Shown here: piece after piece, positions 46,501 to 57,730 of the stretch
Layout of the letters: each line of letters begins with the position of its first letter
How positions within the stretch are numbered: position 1 is the stretch's first letter
NCBI GenBank assembly: GCA_031310005.1
Contig: CM062386.1
Coordinates: 2,728,001 to 2,792,000, forward strand
DNA from: Dactylellina haptotyla
Taxonomy: Eukaryota > Ascomycota > Orbiliomycetes > Orbiliales > Orbiliaceae
Direction: 5' to 3'
DNA length: 64,000 nucleotides
The notes under the pieces: generated by a model
Databases searched by the model: none
What the model saw: only the letters and a program-made list of their open reading frames with translations
Told to the model about the DNA's origin: nothing
Translations under genes and position numbers: made by a program

Positions 46501-48021
46501 GCAAAACCTATTAAAAAGGAGGAGCGGCAGGAAGAAGGACGAAAGTCGAAGGAAGAGCGTCTGGCCGAGCGGGAGAGCCGTCGGTTGGAGAGCGAGAAGG
46601 CAGCAAAGATGAAGGCGAAGGCTGAAAAGGCCGAAAAGGCTGAGAAGGAAAAGACCGCTGAAGTTGCGGGCAAAGATTCCGACGAGGCTGCTGCCGCCGC
46701 CGCTCTTCTCGAGAGGAAACGTGAAAAGAGAAAGAGGCGGGAGGAGGCACTCAAAGAGCAGGCCGCCAAAGAAGCCAAGGAAGCCGAGTCTTCGACGACG
46801 AAACGGTCAAAGGAGCGCGATACCACGGCGTCCGACATCGAGGGCAGGAAATCCCGCAAGGAGAAAGACAAAGATGCCATGGATGTCGACACGGAGGTCC
46901 AGCCGAAGCGTAGGAAGCACAGCGGTGACGCGGAAACCCTCACCGTCGACGAAGCCCCCGCCAAATCGAAGAAGCGCAAGTCGAACGGCGCCAGCCCCGC
47001 GCCTTCGTCTGTCTCTGACGACAAGAACAGCACACGCCATCTCAGTGACCTTTCCAACGGCAAGAGCAATCGCGGGTCCAGCGTCCGCGAGGAAACGAAG
47101 AAGGTCGAACCAAAAATCGAACCTACCGACGAGATGCTCACCGAGGAGCGGGAGCGCGAACTCGAGCGCCAGCGACTCGAGAAAGAGCAGAAGGAGCAGA
47201 GGGAGCAGGAATTAAAGGAGCAGGAACGAAAGAAACAAGAAGCCGCCAGGCTGGAGGAGGAGAAGCGTCGTGAACGGGAGCGTCTCGAACAGGAACGAAT
47301 CGACGCTCAAAAGGAGGAGGAGAGACGCAAGCAGTTGATGGAGGCCATGCGCCGGCTGGAAGCCAAACTCGTCGAGTCTGCCGCCGTCACCTTGTCTCAA
47401 TCGCACGAACAGTGCCTCTCCCTCCACGCTATGACTAAAGAACGATTCGACGACCAGCAGCGTATCAGCCGCCTGCCGATGATCTATCGAGACGCGCTGA
47501 CAGCACCCTGCAAAGAGGACTTTGCGGCGCGCATCTGGGAGGATTTCAGCATGTTTCTGCCCCTGTACTGCGTGGAGCACGGCGAGCAGCAGGAGACCTG
47601 GGTGTCGAACGCGCAAGCCAGCTTGATTCTCGGGTGTCCCCACGACCTCGACCTGACGACCTGTAAGGTCCCTGCTTCCGGATCTTTCGAACACACGCTA
47701 ACCAACGCAGACTCCAACTTTGAACGCAGACAGGCGACCCACATGGAACGCCAGGCACTCAAGCAGAACTTCCACGCGCTGCACTCCTTCTACAAGGCAC
47801 CCCGCGACTTTGACTTCAACGTGGAGGAAGAATCCGAACGCCAGGAAGCCGAACAGAACAAATTCCTCGCCCTGCCGAATGTCTTTTGGATCAAAGTGTC
47901 CGACTTGAACAAGATTCTGCACTCCGACGCCCGGTATTGCGATATTGTCAACAAATACATGCGCAACGGCCAGATCCCGCACGCCCTGTTGTGGGTTGAC
48001 GAGGACGCCATGACCGACTGA
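43552..48021 (+). CDS. HOS4: HOS4-like ankyrin protein of the Set3 histone deacetylase complex
   Basis: In yeast, Hos4 is the ankyrin subunit of the nuclear Set3C deacetylase complex acting on transcribed chromatin; that role is inferred here. From the first in-frame ATG (43552) the single-exon product has 1489 aa. Order: Ser/Pro-rich disordered region with a poly-Thr run (about residues 130-170); ankyrin block 1 at about 380-490 (GRNQLHKVCGKGDLDEAKAC, GYLPIHAAALAGHDGIVAWL, LLDAVENGHIDVVNILLENG); block 2 at about 580-715 (LLESGIVPDPESMMLAARGG); a long Lys/Glu/Arg coil (720-1260); and a conserved C-terminal domain (LYCVEHGEQQETWVSNAQAS to IPHALLWVDED). The frame is open back to 43438 without ATG, so an upstream exon or a non-AUG start is possible. 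Confidence 0.85.
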   Translation: MTSTVSSLPTPVPPQQQAPSPAHGMNGISSLALNAKLLSMAGALAINSPGGPGQQQAHLPTLNEPASSSHHDSDSEAETVVLSLGRGRSRSNRRSNEEPSNNNDDRLAAPSHKRTSNGGAVDSKTSNTSSRSDRDASLNTNNTTTTTTTTTANNNDDDVAAAYSSELSSAPSSRAPSSKRPSAKDSSSHASRKRTASPSRLTHSPPRRKIVKTNHDEPNNSSNSNVNDRRSLKRKTREVSVDRKIKTEDESPRGVRIKSSPPVSPPPSGNTNGTKHNNATPLSRPGHSRKRSVPHLDTSSSSRKTPTASVGNKHHKAKRTGGRPAALNFHDSDNEVKSTSSSRSNSPHVATNSRRRRPSLSGPAASPARLVGPGHKMKRDKTGRNQLHKVCGKGDLDEAKACLAAEPELLNEADNAGYLPIHAAALAGHDGIVAWLIDRGAVVDKPAEDLSTPLLDAVENGHIDVVNILLENGADPRHRNKAGQSSVDIAMTQRQQLTDEDERTAMEQVEEALKAALAKMKTKKRPDDETRKNESSSSRAASVASPSHFSPPPQSNPIMSGSSSRRRTGRGEPTRNEFLWLDAGKGGQAKLKQASRDGDMEMAGKLLESGIVPDPESMMLAARGGHLDVLNLLVAFGGDSDPDPKDVIRQHTKDKSQFPLVTGEETPLLATIGRNNIEVLKLLLRSESMKEPRRLDHKGRSYPEIARHRAGENWEEEVKLLQAAFDAAGPQKTKKSSREKLDSSSPVASRKELKEKERSKAERKELKTDEAAKKAKRLRRRTASPAASSAMDDTAPSEREISPAIARTKLKDLDKQKRKERTVESDYSAISDSNATVDGTKTKKRRLVLGKDLASKEEKKEKPATVTTTTKDEKPAKKRTDEMEVDHPPKREKEKDGKKKKEKLQLPEDEDVDMADAPRPKKKVADPERHAKREQSLDKRHRESSSSSSRPVASNDHNNSDADAVHTKADALAKKRRKMEEDDAKPIKKEERQEEGRKSKEERLAERESRRLESEKAAKMKAKAEKAEKAEKEKTAEVAGKDSDEAAAAAALLERKREKRKRREEALKEQAAKEAKEAESSTTKRSKERDTTASDIEGRKSRKEKDKDAMDVDTEVQPKRRKHSGDAETLTVDEAPAKSKKRKSNGASPAPSSVSDDKNSTRHLSDLSNGKSNRGSSVREETKKVEPKIEPTDEMLTEERERELERQRLEKEQKEQREQELKEQERKKQEAARLEEEKRRERERLEQERIDAQKEEERRKQLMEAMRRLEAKLVESAAVTLSQSHEQCLSLHAMTKERFDDQQRISRLPMIYRDALTAPCKEDFAARIWEDFSMFLPLYCVEHGEQQETWVSNAQASLILGCPHDLDLTTCKVPASGSFEHTLTNADSNFERRQATHMERQALKQNFHALHSFYKAPRDFDFNVEEESERQEAEQNKFLALPNVFWIKVSDLNKILHSDARYCDIVNKYMRNGQIPHALLWVDEDAMTD

Positions 48022-49336
48022 TCCGATCTCCTCTCATACAATTTTCTCCGCCGACTTTTTACAGTGCCGACGATTTCAGTACCGACTATAGACGTATTTT
48101 AGATCCATGCTTTCCTTTTTTTATTTTTCGTCGTCCGCAGAGGACTCCATGATTGACTGTTCTTAGCGTCGTTTTATTATTAATCGTGGAAACGAACCGA
48201 CGTCCTATCATATTCTCACCGTACCTTTTTTCCTCCCTTTTCTTTTTATTACGATTCCCGAAGATCAAAAAACGGAACTTCCATTGTCGTCGTCGTCGTC
48301 GTTTTGGGACTACATGTTTGTTATTTTTTCCTAAGAAATTCTTTTTTGGGCGTCCTTTTGTTTGTTTCACCTTTTTTTCTTTTTATAACTTTTATTTCAA
48401 TTATATCAATCATGCTTTTTCCTTTTGCAAATGGGGTTTTATTTTGTGTTTTTTTTATATTATTTTACCCTTTTTTTTTAGGCTTTTTCGAATACATGCA
48501 TCTGTGCCGGGGAGCTGGTATACGTATTTATACGGTATATCTCTCCGGTTACGTTTTACTACTACTACTACTACCACCACTCTTACTCCTACTACTACTA
48601 CCATTACTATTACTACCACGAAAGTTAGTATTACTGTTTTTTGATCATAAAGACCTTGTTATATTTTTTATTAGTACAACCGACCGATCGATCGACCGAC
48701 CACGAGCAACTGAAGCGACTCGGCCTTTTTTTTTGTTGTTGCTTTTCTTTTTTATTATTTTACATTTATAGTGGAAAATTAAAGAAGGAAGGAAGAATGA
48801 ATGAATGAATGAAGCGGGTGAGAGGGAGAAAGAATAAATAAATATACTCTGATGAGGTATTGGTGCTACTACTTTTATCTATCCTCTTCTTATATATATT
48901 GTGATATGTTGGAAGGGGATCGGTTCTTGTAATGTGATGATATTATTGGTGTGTAGTTTGATCGAACGGTAGTTTGTGGTATTTTGAAAAGATGTGATGA
49001 TGATATTCAAAAACTAAATATATTGCTCGCGATGCTGGTATCATTTACTCATATCTAACCCTCGCCTGTTGTAACCATTACTTTACCGCACCTTACCTTA
49101 CTATCCCGGTTATGACCGTCCATCCCTCTGATATTACTCTACGCTTACGACTTGAATACGCATACATACATACAGATAGATAGATATACGTGCAGACATC
49201 TACGCACCGTGAATAAACATTCAAAAGAAATCCAAACCATACCATACCAGACCATTCTATAAATAATGAATAATAAATAATAATAACCGTCCACGCAACC
49301 CGTAGTGTTTATCAAATGAATCAATAAATGGATCAC
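48022..49336. other. convergent 3' spacer with simple repeats
   Basis: 1.3 kb between the HOS4 and TBC gene stops. Very T-rich after HOS4, then ACT-type (about 48557-48617), GAAT (about 48796-48811) and CATA/GATA (about 49160-49185) tracts. The open frames are Phe/Leu-rich chance frames. No gene recognised. Confidence 0.55.
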
Positions 49337-51907
49337 TCAAGTACCATCGAACAACCCACCCCCTCCGGACGTATCTCCACTCCCACCTGCACTACCACCT
49401 CCACCACTGAATAAATCATTCTTACTCTTCCCTCTCCCCGCAGCACTAGGCGGCGAAGTCGGCCCGCTAAAACTCTTAGACCCCCCACTATTCCCGCCTA
49501 TAAAACCCCCACGGTTCCGATCGAGCGTATCATCGCCCAGCATCCACGCGAACTGCGACTGCGCGAGCGATCTGCGTGGTTTCGGTTCTACTGTTACCCC
49601 GCCTAGCGGTAGCGGCGGGGTTTCAGATACAGATCTTATGTGTGATGCTGCTCCTGCGCCTGCGGCTTGGGGTGGTTTCCACAGCGGGAGGCCTTTGGAT
49701 TTTTTCTCTGCGGTGGGGGTTACGGGGGATGCGGAGGATATTATAACAGCTGAAGGGGCGAGAGGGGGTGCTGCATTACTTTTAGTGCTACCTGTGGTTG
49801 TGATTGTGGTATTGATAGTGGAAGAAGAGGTGGAGGTGGTAGAAGTAGCGGCGGGGGCGGGGTTACCCTCCGGATCTGCGGGGGTGTTATTACTCGCGTG
49901 GAAGTACGTTGGGAACGGAGGGGGTTTATTAGTTATAGAAGGTACACGGGGCGGAGAAGTCGGGGATAACGGCGGGATGGAGGATATCTGTCTCCGCGGG
50001 GAGGATGGCGGGGAGGAAGAAGAATCAGCGGGGGCGACAGCGGTGTCCGGTATCTCTTTGAGATAACGCCTGTCGAGGGCGGTTCTGGAGTCCAGCAGAC
50101 AGGTGCGGACGTATTTAACCCGTTCGATTGCGTCTTTATACCGTTTGCTGTTATCGTCTGGAGTACCGTTGCTGTTGCTTTCTAGCACTTTGATGCTCTC
50201 TTCGAGGATCGCGCCGAGGACGGTCTGTCGTTCCATGCTGTCTGTCCAGCGTTTGTAGATTTCGCGCTGCTGCTCACCGACGCCCGCTGAGACCCGGCGG
50301 ACCTCGCCCATTGCGTCTCTCAGGGCGCGGTTTACCCCCCACCGCTCGGAGCGGTCTCGCATGCGGGAGGCGACGTCATGGACGAGGTTTTCTATCCCCG
50401 TTAGCCGCGGGGAGGAGAGGAGCGCTGCGGTTGCTGTTGAGGGTGGAGGGGTGCCCGCGCGGGTGTACGGCTGCGGGTCTTGGGTTGGTTGTCTGGTGGT
50501 GTGCTTTGTTATCAGGCGGGATGCGGTCCCGGTGGAGAGGTCGTCGCGGAGGTGGATTGCGTCTTTGAGAAGGGTGAGGGGTGGGGAAGAGGGGGGTTCG
50601 TAGCGGAGGAGGAGGGTGAGGGCGGTGGTGTAGTCCGCTTCCAGCACTATTTTACATATCAGTATATTTAGTAATAGAGGAGATAATGAATACACTGACA
50701 CTTCCAGCGGATGCGTAGCATCATGGCGATGGAGATGTAGTCGACAATCTGCAGGGTCGGGTCTTCGACGAAAATACCATCCCAGAGACCGAGGGTTTCG
50801 TCAAAGGTGAACTCGCGGCCGAACATCAAGCGGATCCAGCGGCTATTTTCTATTAGTTTGTTAAAGTTTATGAAGAAATATAGACACGTACATTAGGAAT
50901 ATCTGCGGGAGGATTCCCAGTTGGTCGAGGTGATACGCCAGCTCCGGATCCACGGCGCCGAGTAGACCCTCGTGGATATATTCGCTCTTGCGTATTATCG
51001 GAGAAGTGGTGGGGACCCCGCCGACGGTCTTTTCCTCCCCCTGGCCCATCTCGTACCACGATTTGGCGAACAGCATGATCTTCTGGAAGAGGGAGAAGGT
51101 GTCGTGCTCGATGTACTTTGCATCCAACAGCTCCCGCATCACGTCTTCGTTCTCGATCCGGGCCGCGGACATGGGGATAGGAGTGAACCCGTCGTCGGCG
51201 ATTTCCAGCGGCTTCTCCTCGATGGCGTCCGCGTGAACGACCCAGTACACGGGAGCGGCGAGCTCGTGCATGCCTTGTCGGTAGGAAACATCCGGGTGCA
51301 GTTTGCTCCAGACGAAGAGCACGTTCGACAGCGTTATCTGCACATCAGCGGAACGGAAAAACTCGGTATCCGGATAGGTGCGGTCGATGTCCTTCTGGAT
51401 CTCATCGCGCAGCTGCTCGTCGTGCCGGAGCGAGGCCCACGGACCCTAGAGAAGAGAGTTAGGTTTGAAGAGGCAGGCCGGGGTGGATGAGACGGTACCG
51501 ACTCGTCATCCGCCAGGGGGTCGGATCCGGCGAATTGGTCCGGGTCTTGGTCGCGGGTGCGGAGGTATTTGGCCTTGTGGGCGTCATAGACGGAGCGCTC
51601 CTTGCGGACGGCGGCGATGAGGGTGCTGAGGTCCAGCTTGTGGCAGAGGAGGAGGCTCTACAAATATTAATATTAGACTTGTTTGATATATTTTTTTATA
51701 TAAAATGCACACCTTCCAGAGGAGGGATCTGAGGGCGTCGTGGCCGAGGCCGTGGACGACGTTGAGGTCAGAGAGGGAGGCGGCCTGGAGGGCCTCGAAG
51801 GAGGAGATGGACCTGAGATAGGCGGCCCATTGCTCTCTACACACTGTTAGCCATATCCGTAAAGTGAAGCAACAGAAAACGTACCTGACCTGGCGGATAT
51901 CCTTCAT
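49337..51907 (-). CDS. TBC-domain Rab GTPase-activating protein (TBC1D5-like)
   Basis: Stimulates GTP hydrolysis by a Rab; the TBC1D5 branch acts on Rab7 with retromer and autophagy factors in animals, so endosome/vacuole trafficking is inferred. Six exons (51907-51885, 51836-51713, 51657-51499, 51445-50892, 50842-50700, 50646-49337) give 770 aa. The TBC domain covers about residues 30-380: HGLGHDALRSLLWKSLLL, the arginine-finger motif IQKDIDRTYPDTEFF, the glutamine-finger motif YRQGMHELAAPVYW, and GILPQIFLMIRWIRLMFGRE across a junction. The remaining half is Ser/Thr/Pro/Gly-rich and probably disordered, ending in a Gly-rich tail. Exon 1 is just 23 nt. The start is the first ATG that joins in frame to exon 2. 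Confidence 0.9.
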
Positions 51908-52645
51908 CTAGCCAGCTTCCACGATGTCGTGATGTATCTTGTTACTGATGAAGGGATGTTCTCTCGGTTCTCTCGATGTAAAACAAAGGTGGGCGGGAGC
52001 ATATGCGCCTGACCACGGCCAGAAACACCCCCGCACTAGCAGCATCCTAACCGCATCGAGGCCACAGGCACCCCGGCCACCAGCTGGGCCACCCGCTCTC
52101 AAACGAAGCAAAGGACGTCATCCGGACGGTTGCACAGTCGAGGCAAAGCAAATATCAAGAAGGGTCTCCTGACCGTCGCCCGCAGAAAGGCAGCGATGTT
52201 CAGATCTTCGGGCAGGTGGAGACCACACAGCGGTCTGCTTCTTGGGCAGGACAGCTTGACACGGTCCCCTGCATCTTGCGGACATGGATGGACGGACTCA
52301 TCATGATGATGATGTCGACAGGACGCTCCCTCTCGTTCGCGGGAGCGGGGATGGGTATTGCCATTACGCACTGAAAACCCGGGTGGGAAAGTTGGATATC
52401 TGGATATTTCCGCACCAGGGAATTTATATTCCCAGTCGGTGTATTTATCTGTCTCGGTGGGAAGGATATGTGAATTCGAATAAATACCATCCCACTATCC
52501 CATATTTGTTCTTGTATCCTTATCGATATCCACCAACTATATCGTATTATCAGTGGATACCTCTTTGATATCGTAAATACCGTCGACATCAATTCTGAAA
52601 ATAACTACATACGAATTGTAACTCTAACTTGATATTATATCCAAC
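51908..52645. promoter_or_regulatory. divergent promoter, TBC GAP / epoxide hydrolase-like
   Basis: 738 bases between divergent starts, no credible ORF. GC-rich next to the TBC gene and A/T-rich with TATA-like stretches next to the hydrolase (52,430-52,640). Confidence 0.45.
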
Positions 52646-54158
52646 ATGGGCCTGGCGAGTTTCGCATTGGCGGTGGCGACGACCATCGTCGGCGTCGCTT
52701 CGCTCAACCTCATGATCCTGGCCGCCGCCTCCTCCGGCTCCTTCATCAAGCCCGTTGGCAAGAAGAAGAAGGAAGCCCGCCTGCAAGGTATTCCATTTGA
52801 ATGCACTCTTATTGATTTTATACTAATTTTTGTGAAATACAGCCAGAAGCGAGCTGTGGGATCTGTCGCTGCAACCGCTCCCCGGTTTCATGCATAAATT
52901 CTACGAGGCCGAAGATGGCATCAACCTGCACTACGTTGAGGGCGGGGACACCTCTCCCGGCTCGCCTCTGATTGTCTTCATCCACGGTTTCCCAGATGTG
53001 AGTTATCAAATCTAACATTTTAGATGTCTTGTTCTAACTCTGGCAGTCGTGGTTCATATGGCACCACCAGCTGGCTTCGCCCTCGATCCAGCAAAAGGCG
53101 CATCTGATAGCCGTCGACATGCCTGGCTACGGTGGCTCGGACTGCTTCCCTGTCGCCTCCCCGACAGCCATATTGACCTCGCTGACAACCTTCATCCTCG
53201 CCATGAAGGAGAAGAAGACGAGCGAGTCGTGCATCCTCGTCACCCACGATTGGGGCAGCGTCGTCGGCTTCAGACTGGCTTCCGAAGTCGGCTTCCTCTT
53301 CTCGAGGTGCATTATCCTCAATGCAATTCACGTATGCAATTCTCAGCCTAACCTATATTATATATTTGACTAACGCACTGGTAGCCCCCGCTGGCGATTG
53401 AAAACATGACGCGGGCAACATCCAGCGCCTCCAGGATGCTGCAGACGTACATGCGCAATCCCACAAACCTGGCCCTCATCCGCTCAGCCTTCCGCTGCAT
53501 GAAGCCCTTCCTGACGCAAATGGTGTGCTCCTACTACGTCTCCGTCTTCCTCCTACCCCTTCCACTCGCCCGGCAACTGTACAAGATGGGCGACTTTTGG
53601 TTCCCCAGATTGTGCTCCAAGTTGGCCAAGGTGCGCAACGAGGAAATCTACCTCGCCAGCGTGCTGGGGCCATCCAAGGCCGAAGCTGACGGGTACCCTT
53701 CGTCCATTCTGACAAGACAAAACGTGAACAAGAGAGCGGACGGGGTGATAGCGTACTACCGCGACAACCTGGCGTTCGGGAAGTGGTCCAAGCCGGCGAG
53801 TCTACAGCTGCTAACTGCGGCGTCGGAAACAAGCGGTGGGTTCACCGGTCTCCTCGAGCCAAAAAAGGGCAGCTTCAGGTGTCCTGTCACAATCGTGTAC
53901 GGCGGACGAGATTCTGCTTTCCACAGGAGATTCTGCTACGAAGGGCTTGAAGAGTATCTGTACCCGTCGAAAGGGGGTGTCGGGAAGAGTTATCTTGTGT
54001 GCTTCCCACGAGCGGGCCATTGGCCGATGGTGGCAAGTCCGGGGCGGGAGAGCGTGGACATGCTGATTGAGAGCGCGCTGGACGGGCTTGACGGAGAGCA
54101 GATGAAGGAGCGGGTGTGGCTGGTGGATAAGGATGCCAAGTTTGAGGTTGAGAAGTGA
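52646..54158 (+). CDS. membrane-anchored alpha/beta hydrolase, epoxide hydrolase family
   Basis: Predicted to open epoxides by an aspartate nucleophile and water; the natural substrate is unknown. Four exons (52646-52787, 52843-52997, 53047-53331, 53385-54158) give 451 aa. The N-terminal hydrophobic segment (residues 3-33) would anchor it in a membrane, probably the ER, and is followed by Lys residues. The core shows the oxyanion motif HGFP (95-98) at the exon 2/3 junction, VDMPGYGGSD, the nucleophile elbow THDWGSVVG with D167, and the catalytic His in PRAGHWPMV (H406). VYGGRDSAF holds the likely acid (D370). Asp at the nucleophile elbow argues for epoxide hydrolase or dehalogenase over esterase. 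No biosynthetic genes are nearby. Confidence 0.88.
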
Positions 54159-54558
54159 ATGAGTGCTCTTTTTCCCTTTCTTTTTACAATTCATTTGTGC
54201 GTATTAGTAGCATTTTATCGAATTTATATTGTCGAATTATACCACAATCCCCCCAAGTTGTGAGAGCATATGTACCTGCCCGGGAGACATACCAGGGGAG
54301 ACATACCCGGAGCACCACCGGGAAGTCCTCCCGGAACATACCCCTGTCAGTCCCACCCGGGCCGCACAGACGGGGTGCCCCTGACAGAACCCAGCAGCAC
54401 CCCCCTGACGCAACGCAGGCCCGATTCCACACGCCGGCAATATGCAGCTGAGGCTAAGGTGTCAACTTCCTCGACATCATCTTCAAATACCTCCTCCCAC
54501 CGTCCCTTCGACCTCTTCTTCTCTCTATCGAATCCATCATCTTCTCTTCGTATCGACA
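54159..54558. promoter_or_regulatory. HUT1 promoter region with GC-rich repeats
   Basis: 400 bases between two + genes. Contains a GC-rich stretch with two 12-bp direct repeats (54282-54293 and 54296-54307) and CCGGGA/CCCGGA variants up to about 54365, then a C/T-rich leader before HUT1. Confidence 0.5.
54282..54307. repeat. direct repeat GGGAGACATACC x2
   Basis: Two exact 12-bp copies 14 bases apart, followed by looser copies of CCGGAACATACCC type. Position upstream of HUT1 would suit clustered factor sites, but this is not shown. Confidence 0.7.
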
Positions 54559-55922
54559 ATGGCGCGCGCAAAGCAGCCCAACCCGCGGCAGCTCAGCTCC
54601 GAGGACATCGCCCTGCACAAAGTCGAGACCCAGGAACTGCGCTCCCCGACGAAATCCCAGCCCTCATCGCCCGTCAATGGCGTCGCGGATGGCGTCAAGC
54701 CGCTCATCCAGCGTCCCCGTAGACGCTCTTTCGTGTCCGAGGAGATTGCCTCCCATCCTACCGCCGTCGAACTCATCATCTGCGTCGCCGGCATCTACAT
54801 TTCCTTGTATGTCTCCCCCCTCAATTGATACCCCATCTCGATTGCATTTGATAACTAACGGGAAATGACAATCGAACAGCCTGACGTGGGCCCTCCTCCA
54901 AGAACGCATCACGACGACCGCCTACGGCCCTCAAAAACGCCGCTTCAAATTCCACCTCGTCCTGCTCACCGTCCAATCCCTCTTCGCCTCGGCCATCGGA
55001 TACGTCTACATCCTGTTCACCTCGCGCCAGCACCCGACCCTCAAAACGCCCCCGATCTTCCCAACCCGCCGCATAGCCCTCTACTACCTCCTCATCGCGA
55101 TTTCCTCCTCCCTCGCCGCCCCCTTCGGATACGCGGCCCTCAGCCACATAGACTACATCACGTTCATCCTCGCTAAATCGTGCAAACTGCTCCCCGTCAT
55201 GTTCTTGCACCTGACAATCTACCAGCGCCGCTACCCGCTGTATAAATACATCGTCGTGCTGCTGGTCACCTCTGGCGTCGCGGTGTTCACGCTATACAAC
55301 AATCCAGCGGGTGCAGCGAAGAAGCACAAGGGTAGCGAGACGAGCAGTTTGTACGGACTACTCTTGCTCAGTATCAATCTTTTGCTCGATGGGGTTACGA
55401 ATTCCACGCAGGATCACATGTTTGCTTCTTCTGGTGGGCTCGTGACGGGTCCGCAGATGCAGTGCGGGTTGAACCTTGTGAGCAGCGCTTTGACGGCCGG
55501 ATGGTTGGCGGTCAACCCGTGGAGTAGCGAGTTGGTTGACGCTGTAGGGTTTATGCGGGAGAATCCCACGGTTGTCGGGGATGTTATCGGGTTTGCGGTG
55601 TGTGGGGCTATCGGGCAGGTTTTTATCTGTGAGTTTATCCCTCTTTTTACTGATCCATTCTGCTGGTTTGTGTGAGTTGTACATATGCTAACAGTGGAAA
55701 ATAGTCTATACGTTATCTCGTTTCGGCAGTTTGACGCTGGTTACTGTCACGGTCACGCGCAAGATGTTCAGCATGATTCTTTCCGTGTTCGCGTTCGGAC
55801 ACACGCTCAGTATGATGCAATGGCTCGGTGTCGGGTTGGTGTTTGGCGGTATCGGGGGCGAAGCGGAGATGAAGAGGCGGGAGAAGAAGGCGAAAGTCGA
55901 CAAGAGCAAGAAGACGCAGTAG
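54559..55922 (+). CDS. HUT1: HUT1 / SLC35B1-type UDP-galactose (nucleotide) transporter
   Basis: Multispan ER membrane antiporter of the SLC35B family, described as a UDP-galactose/UDP-glucose transporter in fungi and an ATP/ADP exchanger for the human homologue; the substrate is not readable here. Three exons (54559-54806, 54880-55628, 55705-55922) give 404 aa. After a hydrophilic N-terminal tail of about 65 residues come about ten hydrophobic helices. Family motifs: [66 protein letters not shown] and [19 protein letters not shown]. The C-terminus ends in a Lys-rich string ([13 protein letters not shown]); dilysine-like ER retrieval is typical of the family. The start is the first ATG in the frame of the conserved region. 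Confidence 0.95.
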
Positions 55923-56200
55923 GCGGCCCTTTTTTATACAAAATTCTGAACAGTCATTTTCGGTATATCTCTATTACTACTATCATTATTTTATTATCGG
56001 TGTCGGTGGGGGTTGGTTGGTTGTTTGATGGGTTTACATTATTATTGTATATTATTTTGGATTTTGGATAAAACACTACTAGATTGTAGAGGTAGAATCG
56101 AAAATATCATCCCATTTTCAATATCTTAACTCCACACAAATTTTATAAATCAGAGCAATGGTGATCTAGAGGTGGGGATAGATATATTAAGAACGAAATA

Positions 56201-57195
56201 TTATTTAAATCCCCTGCCGCCGAATAATCGCCCTGCATCTTTAACCTTCAATACGTCTCTATACGTCAGACTGATCCTTACCGTCTCCCTTTTCACCGTC
56301 CCATTTTCCTCTTCGATAATCTTCTTCGTAGTATCGTCGAGTAGACTCCAGTTTGCCACGGTGGTAGAAGATAACCCTTCGTCCGCGCTTACAGCCGAGA
56401 TCCCGTGCAAATGGGAAGTATACATCTCATCCATAGTGATGAGTAGCGAACGAGGTTCTTGGTATATTTTATATACCTTCTCTTCACCACTGCCATTTTC
56501 TTCATCAGGAGGAAGAGTAGCAGAAGAAGAAGAGGAGGAGGAAGAAATATCCCGTTTAGGAGTAACTTCCAGCACGATATGCGCGGCCAGACTGACCGTG
56601 CACACGACGGGGAAGTACGCCCCGCCGTCTTCGTGCGGGGAGATGCCCGTTCCTGGTGGGTATTCGTTTATTAGGACGTGGTTCGGACGGGCGTGCGGGG
56701 ATGTTGTGAAGATTCCTTTGTTGTTTTCTGGATCTTTCTTGTTAGAGTTTATTTATAAGATTTTATTATTTAGAGGGGAAGAAACTACCAAATGTGAGTT
56801 GGAGAAGACGGTCAACGATCGGGGTGTCCAGCCATTGTGGGAGGGATTTGGATGTTAGTAGGTGACCTGACGCTGTTAGCGGGGCCGGGTGGGGCTGCAG
56901 GCGGCGGTGGGTGAGGGTCGTCCAGGGGTGGGAGGAGATGCGAGAGAGGAGGGTGGATGATTCGGTGGGGGTTAGGAAGTCTATATATGGTACGGTTATT
57001 ATATTTACTTGAGGATTTGCATGTATATATATGTATATATTTGGTCGTATAAAGAGACAGAAAGGTGGGTTATCTCATACTAGGAATGTAATATGCATTC
57101 GCGGGAAGTGATTCGATTCTATATTCTTCTAGTGGACCGAATTCCACACGCTCTGTTTCGTTTGACGACAATGTGTTGGAGGTGAGGTCGGACAT
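56201..57195 (-). CDS. ALKBH6: ALKBH6-type 2-oxoglutarate/Fe(II) dioxygenase
   Basis: AlkB-family hydroxylase predicted to demethylate nucleic acid or modify another substrate; the ALKBH6 branch has no settled fungal function. Three exons (57195-57081, 56980-56789, 56727-56201) give 277 aa. Exon 1 encodes MSDLTSNTLSSNETERVEFG and ends in the Tyr/Pro motif AYYIPN, joining FLTPTESS. Iron ligands: H134-x-D136 in GTGISPHEDG and H210 in SHLHGIS. Conserved Arg residues for 2-oxoglutarate lie in RISLTYRDV (R253, R259). EPRSLLITM is the typical strand before the last His. A Ser-rich insert at about 164-172 is species-specific. Start ATG chosen because it opens the frame that splices into the conserved core. 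Confidence 0.9.
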
Positions 57196-57730
57196 TTGTT
57201 GGATTATTTGTCCTGGGCGTTCCGAAAGAGGGAGTTTGGTGTAACTTTGCCAGCTTTTTGGGAGCAGGAGTGTGCCCCCGTGAATGGGAATACGGGATAA
57301 ACCTTTTCAATTTGCTTCTTTTTGGTGGGAACGTTACGGGTGATTTGAGACTTTGCCGTTCGCTAGAATTCGGGCTTGTCGTATACAAACTAGCGGCTTG
57401 ACGAGGTCTGGTATATTTTTGCGGGGAAGCTATAATACTGCTAGTGGAGATGAAGACAAGTGTAGATAAATGGAAACTCTGGGGGGTTCCACAGGTTTCT
57501 TTCCGCGTGTTTGGAACTCATCGGCACTAATTTTTCCTTGCCCATTAATAATAGGTCTGTTCTATCTGCTCACCGTTCTACAATCTACGTCGTTTAAAAT
57601 TATGAGGTACTCCGTCGTGTGATATATAATCTATTAGTTTAAACATATCAAGACACACAGACAGCTGTCGTGGTATGGCGGCTTTTTTAAATACTGAAAC
57701 ATAAAACTTTCTTATACTATCTAACCCCGA
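57196..57730. other. spacer between PheRS beta 3' end and ALKBH6 5' end
   Basis: 535 bases, both flanking genes on the minus strand; contains the ALKBH6 promoter. No ORF of interest. Confidence 0.5.

Noticed and set aside
46029-47141. 370-codon minus-strand frame opposite HOS4
   Set aside because: Ser/Phe-rich mirror of Lys/Glu-rich coding sequence; no independent support.
48022-48780. Phe/Leu-rich ORFs after HOS4
   Set aside because: They arise from T-rich 3' flank and trinucleotide repeats and have no protein family features.
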